NCBI GenBank assembly: GCA_032433765.1
Contig: JAVIAB010000102.1
Coordinates: 7,930,521 to 7,994,520 of the forward strand
Length of the DNA: 64,000 nucleotides
Direction: 5' to 3'
Source of the DNA: Megaustenia siamemsis
Lineage: Eukaryota > Mollusca > Gastropoda > Stylommatophora > Ariophantidae
Positions 20,606 to 33,100 of the stretch are shown here, in pieces. Position 1 is the stretch's first letter. Every line of letters begins with the position of its first letter. The position numbers and the translations under genes are program-made. The notes under the pieces are model-generated. The model was given only the letters and a program-made list of their open reading frames with translations, did no database searches and was not told where the DNA came from.

Positions 20606-20870
20606 AATCCTAATCATACTCAACTCAGTCACAAGATTTTCAAGATTCGCAAAATTTAAGGCTTCAAACGTCCTATCCATATTTACAACTAAACTTTTTT
20701 AGTATAGTATTTTATTCTCTTTTCAGAAATTGTCCACTTAAAGCACAGAAACATTTGTATCAAATGAATGTAACTGGAAAATAATAAAGAATTTATTCTG
20801 AGTTGGGATACTAATGTGAGATTGACATGAGATAGAGTAAAATACAGTTGGATTATCAAGCTGATGCAGC

Positions 20871-21194
20871 ATGGCAGCTGTTGCCAGATTGGCCATTCCT
20901 GCTGGAGATATAAAGCAACCTGAAGCAGAATGTGATTTCTGTAAAGAAATATCAGAAGCCGGGAAAAATTCCAAACCACCAAAATTGTCGAGCAGGGGTG
21001 TCATTTTATTGGGTGTTTCAGGAGCTGTGTTTGCAGGTGTGACTGCTATCTTGGTACCTTTTGTAGTCCCAGGCTTGCGGAGGTTTGCTTTACCATATAT
21101 CCCAGCATCCTCTGCTCAGATAAACAATGTCATGCAAGCTTTGACTGGACGTTCAGGGTCATTGATTGACATTGGAAGTGGAGATGGTCGCATT
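20871..21194 (+). CDS. ATPSCKMT: ATPSCKMT exon 1 (residues 1-108)
   Basis: Contains the start codon, the anchor helix, the [17 protein letters not shown] linker and SAM motif I. The exon ends CGC ATT before GTAAGAG; reading through the donor gives a stop after 10 codons. Confidence 0.92.
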
Positions 21195-24100
21195 GTAAGA
21201 GTTATCTGTTGTGTTGTTGATCTGTGATGAATGTTATTTTGTTTGTTCTTATATTTAGTTTTGTGTCCAATTTTTTTTTTTGTGGTAAGTTTTAAGTACA
21301 ATTCACATTGTTGGCAATAAAAAAATGTGTATAATATCCTCAAGGATAAACCCATGAAAACGATTGTTCCCACACTTTACGGTAACTTTGATTGTGTTGT
21401 AGTTGTAATTTAATTTCTTCTTTGGAGGAGACTTCTTTAAATCCATATCACTCATTATAAAATAATGTTAACAAACTTTAAAATAAACTTACTAATAATA
21501 TGTAGATGCGAGTATTGAATTGGATGGAGTGGTGAAACTGTGTTTACACATCGACGATTGGAAATAAATTGATTCTTGTCGTGGGCTAGGACGGAAATTA
21601 AATCGCTTCAATATTTTAGCGCGGAACTACAATTTGCGCACTTAAAAGTATGATCCAGAAACAATTATACAAAACAAACCGCCGAATGGTTTAATTAATA
21701 TTATTTACTACGAATTTATATATTATTTAATCGATATTTAAAAAATATTTACGTGAGCGTTAAAATATGGTGTTTTAGCGACTTCGGGCAAAGATAAAAC
21801 GGAGTCATCAAATTACGTGAAAAAAACGGAGAAATCCGTAAAAAACGGTGTATCTGGCAACCCTAATGTCATATGTTCTACAGGATTGCCCACAGACCTA
21901 AAGCCTGAGATATAAGATCAGAAATGAAGAATTGAGAAAAAAAACTAGGAATAATTCCCACCATGTAATGCATAAAAAAGCAACAAATAAAATGACCAAG
22001 TGATAAGACAGAAAGATCAAAATACAACACAAGGAACCTTCAGTAAATGCTGCAAGAACACCAAACCCAAGAGTCGACCACAAAAAATATGGATTGATGG
22101 AATGTTAGAAACACTAGGAAACATAACAGCAGGCGTGGCCAACAGAAGAGCAAAAGACTGCAAGTTATATCTCCCCTCAGAACTGAAAGGAAAATGAAGA
22201 AGTAAAAAAGAAGTATACTATCATTGAAATCTGTATTTGTGTAACTAACTTTGTATTATTTTAGAGCCTTGTGACGTTTTGATTAGTACATTTGTCTGCT
22301 GTCCTGAAGGTTTTGAGTTTAGTTATGAGTCGAAGCACACATTTATGATGAGGTCGAAGGTTCGCAGGATACACTCAGCTTCTTGAAATGAGTACCAGAG
22401 ACTCAGCTTCTTGAAATGAATACCAGAGACTCAGCTTCTTGAAATGAATACCAGAGATGTTCTCTTGGAAGCAAAGGCAGCGAGGAAGGGAACTGACAAC
22501 ATCACCTCATTGGCCACCATACCTTATAAAGCTAGGGATTGGTACATATATATGGCCTTTGGCATCTTGACAGACGATTGGCAGCAATCAATCATGATAA
22601 GTCAGTAGTTTGGTAAAGCATTAGTGTCTCATACTGGGTCCTGCTTTACTGAACAGTATTAGTACAATGAGGTCATTAACACTTTATTCATTCAATTTCT
22701 GGTTTCAAGATGGCACATTCATGTTTGCGTCAGCGTTCACTGTTATATTTTTTGCTGGAAGGATGATTAATTCTATCTTTCCAATGCTTATTGAGTTATT
22801 AGCGAGTCATCATCATTGCACTCTGAACATGTCCAAAGGTGCTCAGATCCCCTCCTCAGCAATTCTCGCAGTGTCCAGCGACTGACGACTCCAGTTCTGT
22901 GTTGGTTGATTAGTCTTCTTACACGCCCACTAAGTTTCTCATTTCTGACTGTGCCCATCTTAACTCCCATCTCTTTCATTTGAAGGAGTGACGTAGACTC
23001 ATGGTTGTCGAAGTCCTGTTTCCTTCCTACTTCCCAGAGAGCATTGATGATGTCCACCCGTTCCATTGATTGACTGCACTCAACAATAGCGCAGCTAGCC
23101 AACCTATCTGCTCTTTCATTTCCCCGTACTCCCGCATGTCCTGGAATGTAGACAAAGGTGACCTTATGCTTTCCAATGCTTATAAGTATATAGAACGGAA
23201 GTTCCACTTTTGAGATCTTCGCTGGTGCCGTGGAGTACGTGCAAGTGATCTGAAATCCTCTACAGTGTGCGCAATAGTGTGCTCTGTGTTGATTGCAATA
23301 TACGACATCATTGGAATACCGGTCAATATAATGGATCAGGCTCAGTCTGAAAAGTGTTCCTTGTTGCAGTTTCCTGATATTCCAAGTCCGGCTTGCTGCC
23401 AGCACTACCGAGTTTAGTGCTCTGTGCACACAGTCAGCTGTGTTTTTCATCTGGATCATGTTTTGATATTCCGATTGCTTATGATGAATGATGGTATTGT
23501 ATGACAAATGACAATTCAGCTGCGTTCACTTTTTGTTCCGTTTGGGCTTATGTTTTTGTCAGGTGCTGTAGCTGCTGTGATGGGTACTGCAGATATCTTT
23601 CTTTGTTTGGATCCTTCAATGAGATGAGTTTTAATTTTGATGATTCCACTGGCACGGGCGGTTGAGCAATTAAAGATTTTAATTCGTTTGCATTGATACC
23701 AGGGCCTTCAAATAACCATAACCATCATTCAGTTTCCTCTCTAGTTGAAGACGGCACATATTGCCGAAGTCAGAGTTCTCCATGATTGAAGATCTGCTGC
23801 TAGTTCTTGGTTGTTTCTTAGTCTCATGGTTGAGTTTTCACTATTAATTGTTCTTTGTAGTGATTCTCTTTGTCTACCTTGTTTTCTTTTCCCAGATGGT
23901 TTCCATATGAATGCCTGATGGGGAAGTCTTTCTTTATTCATTCTCAGCACATGACTGATGTATTTCCAACATCTTCTTATAAAGCTCAATACTTTTCTTT
24001 GATTTGTTGTAATTTATTTTGTGTTGCTAATGGTATTGAATACTGGCCTTACTGCACTGCAAGTCAAATCTTTTGCTGCTTTTAATGAATATTTTCTTAT

Positions 24101-27100
24101 CTTCTTTTTTCAGTGATCAGCTATTGCTGTGCATTTAGACCAACATGAATCATGAACGAGACAGTGTGTTTGAAGTCTTCCTTTACTGGTTCCCATAACT
24201 TGTCTTGCAGGGTTGTTTCTGTGGGCTATATTTGTGTTCTTTCACTCTCAATTTAATTCGTGTGAACAGTCATCAAACCACATTCTTCTTACAAGTCTTG
24301 TGTCACCTTGACATTGGTGAAATCTAATACCTTGTTCAATTATCTAAAAATGTATATATAATATGTTATCATCATCATCGAGTGCCATCTCCGCAACGAA
24401 GGTTGGCTACCATGGAGCGCCATTCTGGTTTGTCAATCTTTTGATGTTACTTGTCCATGTTAGTCTTGGTCTGCCTCTGCCTCTTTTACCTTGTGTTTTC
24501 CCCTCCAGGATTACTTTTAGTAGGCTGTTGTGTCTTTTAACATGGCCCAAAAATCGCATTTGTCTTGTTTGAATTGTGTTTAGTAGTTCTCTTTTTTAGT
24601 TGTTTTAAGACTTCATCGTTGGTTTTCTTTTCCTTCCATCCAATTCTACCTATTCTTCTATATATATCCACATTTCAAAAGCTTCAATTCTCTGTTCTGT
24701 TTTCTTGTCTAATGTCCATGTTTCTGCACCATATAGGAATATTGAGAAGATGTAACATTTTGCTATTCTTAGTTCTGGCCCTGGTGTTATTTGTTTTGAT
24801 GTTAGTATGTTCTTCATGACATTAAAATTACTTTTTGCCATTCCTATTCTTTTGTTTATTTCAGTTGTACATTTTCCCTCACTGGTTATAGTATGTCCAA
24901 GGTAGTTGTAGTTCCGAACTGTCTCCAGGTCTATTCCTTCAACTTTGATATCCACTTGTCGGTTTTGAGTATTTTCTTTGTTTATGACCATAGTTTTAGT
25001 CTTTTTGATATTCATATCTAGTCCATATTTTTTGCATGTCATGTTTATTTCATTAAGTAATTGTTGTAGATCTTTAAGATTTTCTGCTAGTTGTACAGTA
25101 TCGTCAGCATATCTTAGGTTATTGATTATCTTTCCACACTGTCCACACACAGACGCCATCTTGAAAATATGTTATATGTTAGATAAATATAAATATGTAG
25201 ATTAATTCTTAAAACCATTAAAAATGTGGTCTGTGAAATCTCTTACTATGCTTTGATAAAAAACTCCCCTATGGAAAGTGTTTATTTCTGTTCTAGTTTA
25301 TTTGTGTTGATTTGGTTATTTGGTTATGGAAGGCCCAGTTATTACTGCAGATGAATTAAAATCCATAATTGCTCAACCGCCCATTTCAGCGTAATCATCC
25401 GAATATCTCATCTCCAAAATAAAGAAAGGTGACTGTAGTTCACATCATAGCAGTCTCAGCACACGCCAAAAGACATAAGGCGAAACCGCGCAGAAAGTGA
25501 ACACAGCCAACTGTTCCCTGTCATACAATATCATCATTCATCGTAAACAATTGGAATATCGAAACATGATCAAAACGGATGAGACACGCAGCTCACGGTG
25601 TACAGAGAACACTTAACTCAGTAGCTCCTGATATCACCATTGAAACCAATTGTAATGTATTTGATTATTTCATAATCTCATCAGGTTTTAGCAGCTGCAA
25701 GGTCAGGGTTCAAGGCTAGCGGAGTGGAGTTGAACAGATGGCTGGTCTTCTATTCCAAGTGGATGGCATGGAGACAAGGACTTCATCAGAAAGCTACTTT
25801 TTTCCGGAGAGACTTATGGAAGGTAGGTCTTTATGTGGATTAGCAGAAGCACTGGCCGCATCACTAAAATTGTGATGTTGGTTGTGGAAAAATATGGTCA
25901 TTAACACAATATTTCCCCTTTCGCCTGTGAAGACTGGTCTAGTGATAAAAGATTGGTCTCCAAACAAGAAAATACTGGTTTCAAATCCTTCTACTTGAGA
26001 ACGACAATGTGGACCACACCCACCTCCCTGGAAGAGAAACTGTACGGGGCAACTGAATCACTTAAACAGACATCATCATCACGTACCGTTCCTACTGGCG
26101 TAGGTGATCATGTCTCTCCACAATTTTCAATCTCGGCAGCTATTTATCATTTCTGTTGTTGACCTTCTGCCAAGCTATTCTCTTAAGCTGTCTGTTATTT
26201 TTTCTCTTTGCTTCCCTCTATCTCTACGTCCCTCAATTTTCCCAGTTGTTACAATATATTCCAGTTGTTCTCTTCTCATTACATGGCAAAAAAATGATGA
26301 TTGTTTCTTCCTAATATTGGAAATTAGCTCTCTTTTTGCTTTGACCTCTCTCAGAACATCTTCATTACTCTTCTTAGCTGTCCATGGTACTCTCAACATT
26401 TTTCTGTAAAACCACATTTCTGCAGACTCCTGTGATTTAACAGACAGTGCCTTTAAAATAGTCTGGAGTCCTAGTCTAAATGAGCCATGATCGCATAAAA
26501 TGAAGAAGAAGAAACTCTTCTACAAGTGGTGGGGAATTTTTATTTTTGAGTACATAGTTCCTTCATGGCTTTCTTCTCTCTGTCTCTTGGTAGTGGGGTT
26601 CGATGTCTAACTCTCTCAGAGAGTGGAGAAAAACCAGAGATCTCATGAGCACCTTATGCACATTATAAACCCTTGGCATTTATTTTTCTTCTTTTTCTTT
26701 CCTTCCTCATTTGCCTTTCAGGGGACTGGTTGGTCTCAAGGCAAGATGCCGGCCTTGAGACAGAGAGGTTGTGAGTTTAAATCCCGGCTGAACCGGTTGG
26801 GATTTTTATTATAATTTCTGCGGTAACCACCCCTGGTCTCAGCAGGGAGACCTGGCTTGAAGCGTCAATAACTCATTGACGAAAAAAGATATGAGTACCT
26901 CGAAGACGAAGTTATCTGCCTGTACGGCGAGGGACACCTGTGCACACGGCTGCCAGGGAAAATTAATTAACACACAAAATTCAACTCCTAGTCTCTAGGG
27001 ACTTTGCCAGAGGTGAAAGCTGGTGGACGCAAAAAAAAAAAAAAAATTTGCCTTTCATCGATGAGGAAGATAGAGAAGAAGAAGAAGAGAGAGGTCCTTG

Positions 27101-30100
27101 TTTCCCAGAGTTTCCAATGTGAGGGTTGTTCAAAAAGTATCCAACCTTTGAGCAGGAAGAATACAATTTCTCACCTGGAAAGTACTTTCCTTGGGATTGC
27201 GCACAATTCACTCAGCTGTCCCATTTTTGGTAGGCCTCTTGGGATTGCACACAATTCACTCAACTGTCCCATTTTTGGTAGGCCTCTTGGGATTGCGCAC
27301 AATTCACTCAGCTGTCCCATTTTTGGTAGGCCTCTTGGGATTGCGCACAATTCACTCAACTGTCCCATTTTTGGTAGGCCTCTTGGGATTGCGCACAATT
27401 CACTCAGTTGTCCCATTTTTGGTAGGCCTCTTGGGATTGCGCACAATTCGCTCAGCTGTCCATTTTTGGTAGGCCTCTTGGGATTGTGCACAATTCACTC
27501 AGTTGTCCCATTTTTGGTACGCCTCTTGGGATTGGAGTACAGCTGGTCCATCACTCTCAGCTTAATGTCATTTTGTGATCTAACCCTATACTACGATTCC
27601 GTTGTAAGAATTCATTCATCATCATCATCGAGTGCCATCTCCGCAACGAAGGTTGGCTACCATGGAATGCCATTCTGCACTGTCTCTTGCTTTGATGGTG
27701 CAGGTTGTCATAGGCTGGTTTGTCCATCTTTTGATGTCACTCATCCATGTTAGTCTTGGTCTGCCTCTGCCTCTTTTACCTTGTATTTTTCCCTCCAGGA
27801 TTACTTTTAGTAGGCTGCCAAAAATCGCATTTGTCTTGTTTGAATTGTGTTTAGTAGTTTTCTTTTCATTTTTAGTTGTTTTAAGACTTCATCATTTGTT
27901 TTCTTTTCCTTCCATCCAATTCTACCTATTCTTCTATATATCCATATTCCAAAGGCTTAAATTCTCTGTTCTGTTTTCTTGTCTAAAGTCCATGTTTCTG
28001 CACCATATGGGAATGTTGAGAAGACATAACACTTTGCTATTCTTAGTTTTAGGCCCGGTGTTATTTGTTTTGATGTTAGTATGTTCTTCATGACATTAAA
28101 ATTGTAAGTTTTAATGTTGTAAGAATTACCACCTCAAAATAAAATCCTTGAATTTTAGCTGCTATGGGCAAACATCCCCTTCATGAATGCAAAACAAAAA
28201 CAAGATAAACAAACAAGCATGTTGCTGATTTGTAAACTGACCTTCTTTAACCCTTTTTTATAATCCTATCGTAAAAATTGTCGCTTCCCATCATAAGAAT
28301 TATTGCTTCAAAATACATTTTTTGGAATTTGACAATTTCCCCAATGGCAAACATTCCCCTCCTCCCTATAACCTTCCTAATTATCACTTCCTGTGACCCA
28401 TGGGTGTTTGATTCCTTTCCTTTGATGTTGGTTTTTTTTTTTCTGTTCGTGTAGTACTACACTATTGTAAACATGCACATGTTTTTTATTTAAATCTTTC
28501 CGTACGTTTCGCCGCATAGTGCGCCACGCTTAATTTGATTAGTGTGAATGCCATCAAACCATATTCTTTTTACATGTCTTGTATCATCTTGATATTGGTG
28601 AAATCTAATAGCTTGTTCAGTTATCTAAAAATTTATGTATAATATGTTATACGTTAGATAAATATAATTATGTAGATTGATTCTTAAACCAAAAAAAATT
28701 TTGTCTCTGAAATTTCTTCCGTTGCGTCGATAAAAAGCTTCCGTACAGAAAGAGTTAAAACTCTGGCAAATTACTCGAAATTTGTTATTTAAAAATGTTT
28801 TTTTTCTTATAACGAGGGAAATTTCTCGGCCGTCTGCATGACATCAAAGACACCATTGTAACAAGGGATAGTCAGCAAACGTCATGAAGAGGTTGCCGAA
28901 CATACAGGCTAAACTGATACCTGACGGTCTCCATGTGAATAGACAATGTAACACTTCTCAGTAACCGGGATGGGGCCATGTGGTTGAGTTTTAGGCTAAA
29001 ATTTGATCGTAAATCAGGAAATGATTACCACATCAGATCCCCGTGTCTCGTCATGGGTCAACACACTGATGTGTAGCAAAAGTTCAACGAAAGTTTGATT
29101 TTCAAAACTCAAGATGTTACATTTAAGTGGTAGTAATTTTTACGATGGAATCCTGAAAATGTAAGTCACAGGTATGTATCATAATCTAACGTTAAATCAT
29201 ATCCCATGTTGACATAGAAAACATAATTTAGTTGGAATTGAACTAACAAGTTCACTTGTTTTATATCTGCAGACTGATTTGTCCGTGTACAACAATGTTA
29301 TCATCTTTGGAGTGGAATCTATGGTGAGGCTTAGAAGCATTACTTTCTATTTGTTACTATGAATATTTTGACCATTTTAATTACATATATTTATTGTTTT
29401 AATGGGAGAGACTAAATAGATGAATCGTTGTGCTCCAACTCCAAAAACAGGAGAACGCAGGTTCAAATCTCTATAGGGTTACAATTTGTTACTATCGGGG
29501 GTGAAATAGAAACTCAGACCTGAACACCTTGCGCTGGATAAGGGGTCGTTAGATCAGATGACATCATCATATCCCTCTGAAATGTGGGAAGGGCACAGGA
29601 CTTCAACAACCATGAGTCCACGTCACTCCTTTGGATGAAAGAGATGGGAGTTAAGATGGGCACAGCCAGAAACGAGAAACTTGTGCACGTATAAGAAGAC
29701 TTATCAACCAACACAGAACTGGAGTCGTCAGTCACTGGACACTGTAAGACTTACTGAGAAGGGGATCTGAGCACCTATGGACATGTTTGAAGTGCAATGA
29801 TGATGACACACAAATGACTCTATAACTTAAGCAGTCCTATAAGACCCCCTGGCAGGTCCCAGAAATGAGAAATGTAAAGATAGTTTTTAGCTTATTGTTT
29901 TACTACCACAACTAAAACTGACTTATACATTCATTGCCATGATGTCAGGTTGTTTGTGTTTGAAGTGAACACCAGTCAGATTTTCAGTTGTGAAATGATG
30001 AAATGACTTCAACAGCTTTTTTATAATAATAATAATATGACCTTTGGCATCTTGGTAGCATTCATGATAAGTCAGTAGTTTGGTAAAAATATGAGTGTCT

Positions 30101-33100
30101 TATTATGCTGGATGCTGCTTTGCTGAACAGCATCTCTTGTGGCTGAATCTGCCAATATTGGACAGACAGATGCATCCGCAGAACGAGCAAGATGTTTTCG
30201 GGGTGACTGGTCTTGTCTCCTTTCTCCTGTGCATTTTGTCTTCTGATTTTGATATCAGCACTGCCTCGAAAGTTGCTGTGCCATTTTTAATTTTGTTCTC
30301 CATGTGCTACGATCTAGCCACGATAGCTCAGTGGTTAGTGAACTGGACTACAAAGGACAAGGGGTAGGGTTTGATCTCAACCGACGGCTTCCGGTTCACC
30401 CAGCCTTAAATGGGTATCGGATTTTTTTCTGGGAAAGTAAAGCGGCACGGGCGTAATACCGACCACATTACCCCAAAAATCATGTGCCGAAGGTCTGTAG
30501 AATTTATGGTCACTAACACCATATTCCCTATATGCCGCCACTTTGCGTGACGAGGGTACTTTACTTTTCTTTTACTATGTGCTACAATCTGCAGCCAGAC
30601 TTTCCCAGTTTATTTCACTGATAGAGAATTCCCTCAAGGAAGCCCTGCGAACATCCTTATATCTCAGCACTGTTCTGCCCTTTGGTCACTTTCCATCCTT
30701 AAGTTCGCTATACAGTATTTGTTTGGAATACGAATGTTTGCCATTCTTCTTACATGTCCTGGCATCTTAGTCTATGACTCTTAAGTGTTACCATGATGAA
30801 TGGGGCTTGGATCATTGCAAGACATTAGAGTTGGTTACTTTGTCTTGCCATTTAATGTTCATAATCTTTCGAAAGCAACGTACATGAAAGCTGTTTAACC
30901 TTTTCTCCTGCCCTGCACAAGTAGTCCAAGTTTCTGATCCGTGTAAAGGTGTACTAAGCAATTGTAATGCCTGCTGGCGTAGGTGATCATGTCTCTCCAC
31001 AACTTTTTATCACGACAGTTATTTATCATTTCTGTTGTTGACCTTCTGCCAAGCCATTCTCTTAAGCTGTCTGGTATCTTTTCTCTTTGCTTCCCTCTAT
31101 CTCTTCGTCTCTCAATTTTCCTAGTTGTTACAATATATTCCAGTTGTTCTCTTCTCATTACATGGCCAAAAATGATGATTGTTTCTTCCTAATATTGGAA
31201 ATTAGCTCTCGTTTTGCTTTGGCCTCTTTCAGAACATCTTCATTACTCTTCTTAGCTGTCCATGGTATTCTCAACATTCTTCTGTAAAACCACATTTCTA
31301 CAGACTCCAGTGATTTTCTTGCCTGTTGTCCTATTGTTCATGATTCACATCCATATGTTAAGACTGTCTCTACATAACATTTAAGAACTCTTTTTCTTGC
31401 TTCTATTGTCAAAAATGGATTACATACTAAGCACACAACTTTGATAAATTTGAATCTTAGTCCTAAGTGTTAATTTCATGTTGCCCCATGCTCTATATTT
31501 AAGTTTACCAAATGTAGAAGCTGCCTTTCCAATTAAGGAATTTATTTCTTCTTCAAGGGGGACAGTCTATGACCAGCTGTCTATGGACAGCTAAAAAGAT
31601 CAGGATTTTATGAAAGAGGCCCAGACAAAAAATATATGTAAAAAATTTTGTTACAGCATCAGAAATAAATAAGCACAAATTTTTACTACGTAATGAGAAG
31701 GTAACAGCTGCAATATATTGTGAAAAAAAAAGGAAAAAAATTAGCTTTTTATTTGAAAATGGAAATTTATTTGTTGCCACATTTTCTGCTTTATTCTTCC
31801 TCTTCTCTAATTTCTCATTTGTCTTACAGTGTTAAGGGGAGATATAATTTGCAGTTCTTTGCAATTCTGCCATTTTTGCCCCTGCTGTTGTTATGTTTCC
31901 TAGTGTTTTTAATATTCCATTAATCCATCTTTTTTCATGGCTGACCCTTGAGTCTGGTGTTCTTGTAATGTTTATTAACCTTAATTACGATACCTATCTG
32001 TGACTGACGTGTTTATGATACTGTAGTAGAGATTAGGCTTGAGATCAATTATGAAAAGACTAAAGTCATGAAAAGCTTGATTCCAACAGATGACAGAATA
32101 TACATGGAAAACAAACCAGTGGAAGAGATCGATCACTTTATCTATCTTGGAAGTCACATTGATTGAGAAGGGGATACAAGCAAAGAAATTAGAATCAGAA
32201 TAGCTAAAGCAGCAATGTCTTTCATAAGTCACATTGATCGAGAAGGGGATACAAGTAAAGAAATTAGAATCAGAATAGCTAAAGCAGCAATGTCTTTCAT
32301 AAGTCACATTGATCGAGAAGGGGATACAAGTAAAGAAATTAGAATCAAAATAGCTAAAGCAGCAATGTCTTTCATAAGTCCATTGATCGAGAAGGGGATA
32401 CAAGCAAAGAAATTAGAATCAGAATAGCTAAAGCAGCAATGTCTTTCATAAGTCACATTGATCGAGAAGGGGATACAAGCAAAGAAATTAGAATCAGAAT
32501 AGCTAAAGCAGCAATGTCTTTCATAAGTCACATTGATCGAGAAGGGGATACAAGCAAAGAAATTAGAATCAGAATAGCTAAAGCAGCAATGTCTTTCATA
32601 AGTCACATTGATCGAGAAGGGGATACAAGCAAAGAAATTAGAATCAGAATAGCTAAAGCAGCAATGTCTTTCAGAAGCCTTGAAAAGTTGTGGAAATCAA
32701 AACTCATCAACAACATACTATCAACCCTTGCATGCGAGGGCTGGAAAACAACAAGAGACACAGAAACAAAGTTGAATGCACTTGAAAATAAATGTCTAAG
32801 GAAAATACTTGGTATAGCTTTAAATGAATTCAAAACAAATGAGGAAATTAGAGAAATTGCCAATCAACCACTAATATCATCAGTAATCAAGAAAAGACGA
32901 TGGACATGTGATGAGAAGAAATAATAACTGAATAACAAAGCAAGCCCTCATGTGAGAAACGACAGGTAAACAAGCCAACCCAGAGAGACACTGAAAAGAA
33001 CATTGATCAGAGAGGCAATGGCAGAAGGAATTGACTCCTTCAATGAGATTGAGATGCTTGCACAGAACAGAGACAAATGGCGAGATTCGTACATTTTTTT

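Noticed and set aside
27117..27165. Mariner-like terminus (GGTTGTTCAAAAAGTATCC)
   Set aside because: Only one end is visible and no transposase or matching inverted end was found nearby.
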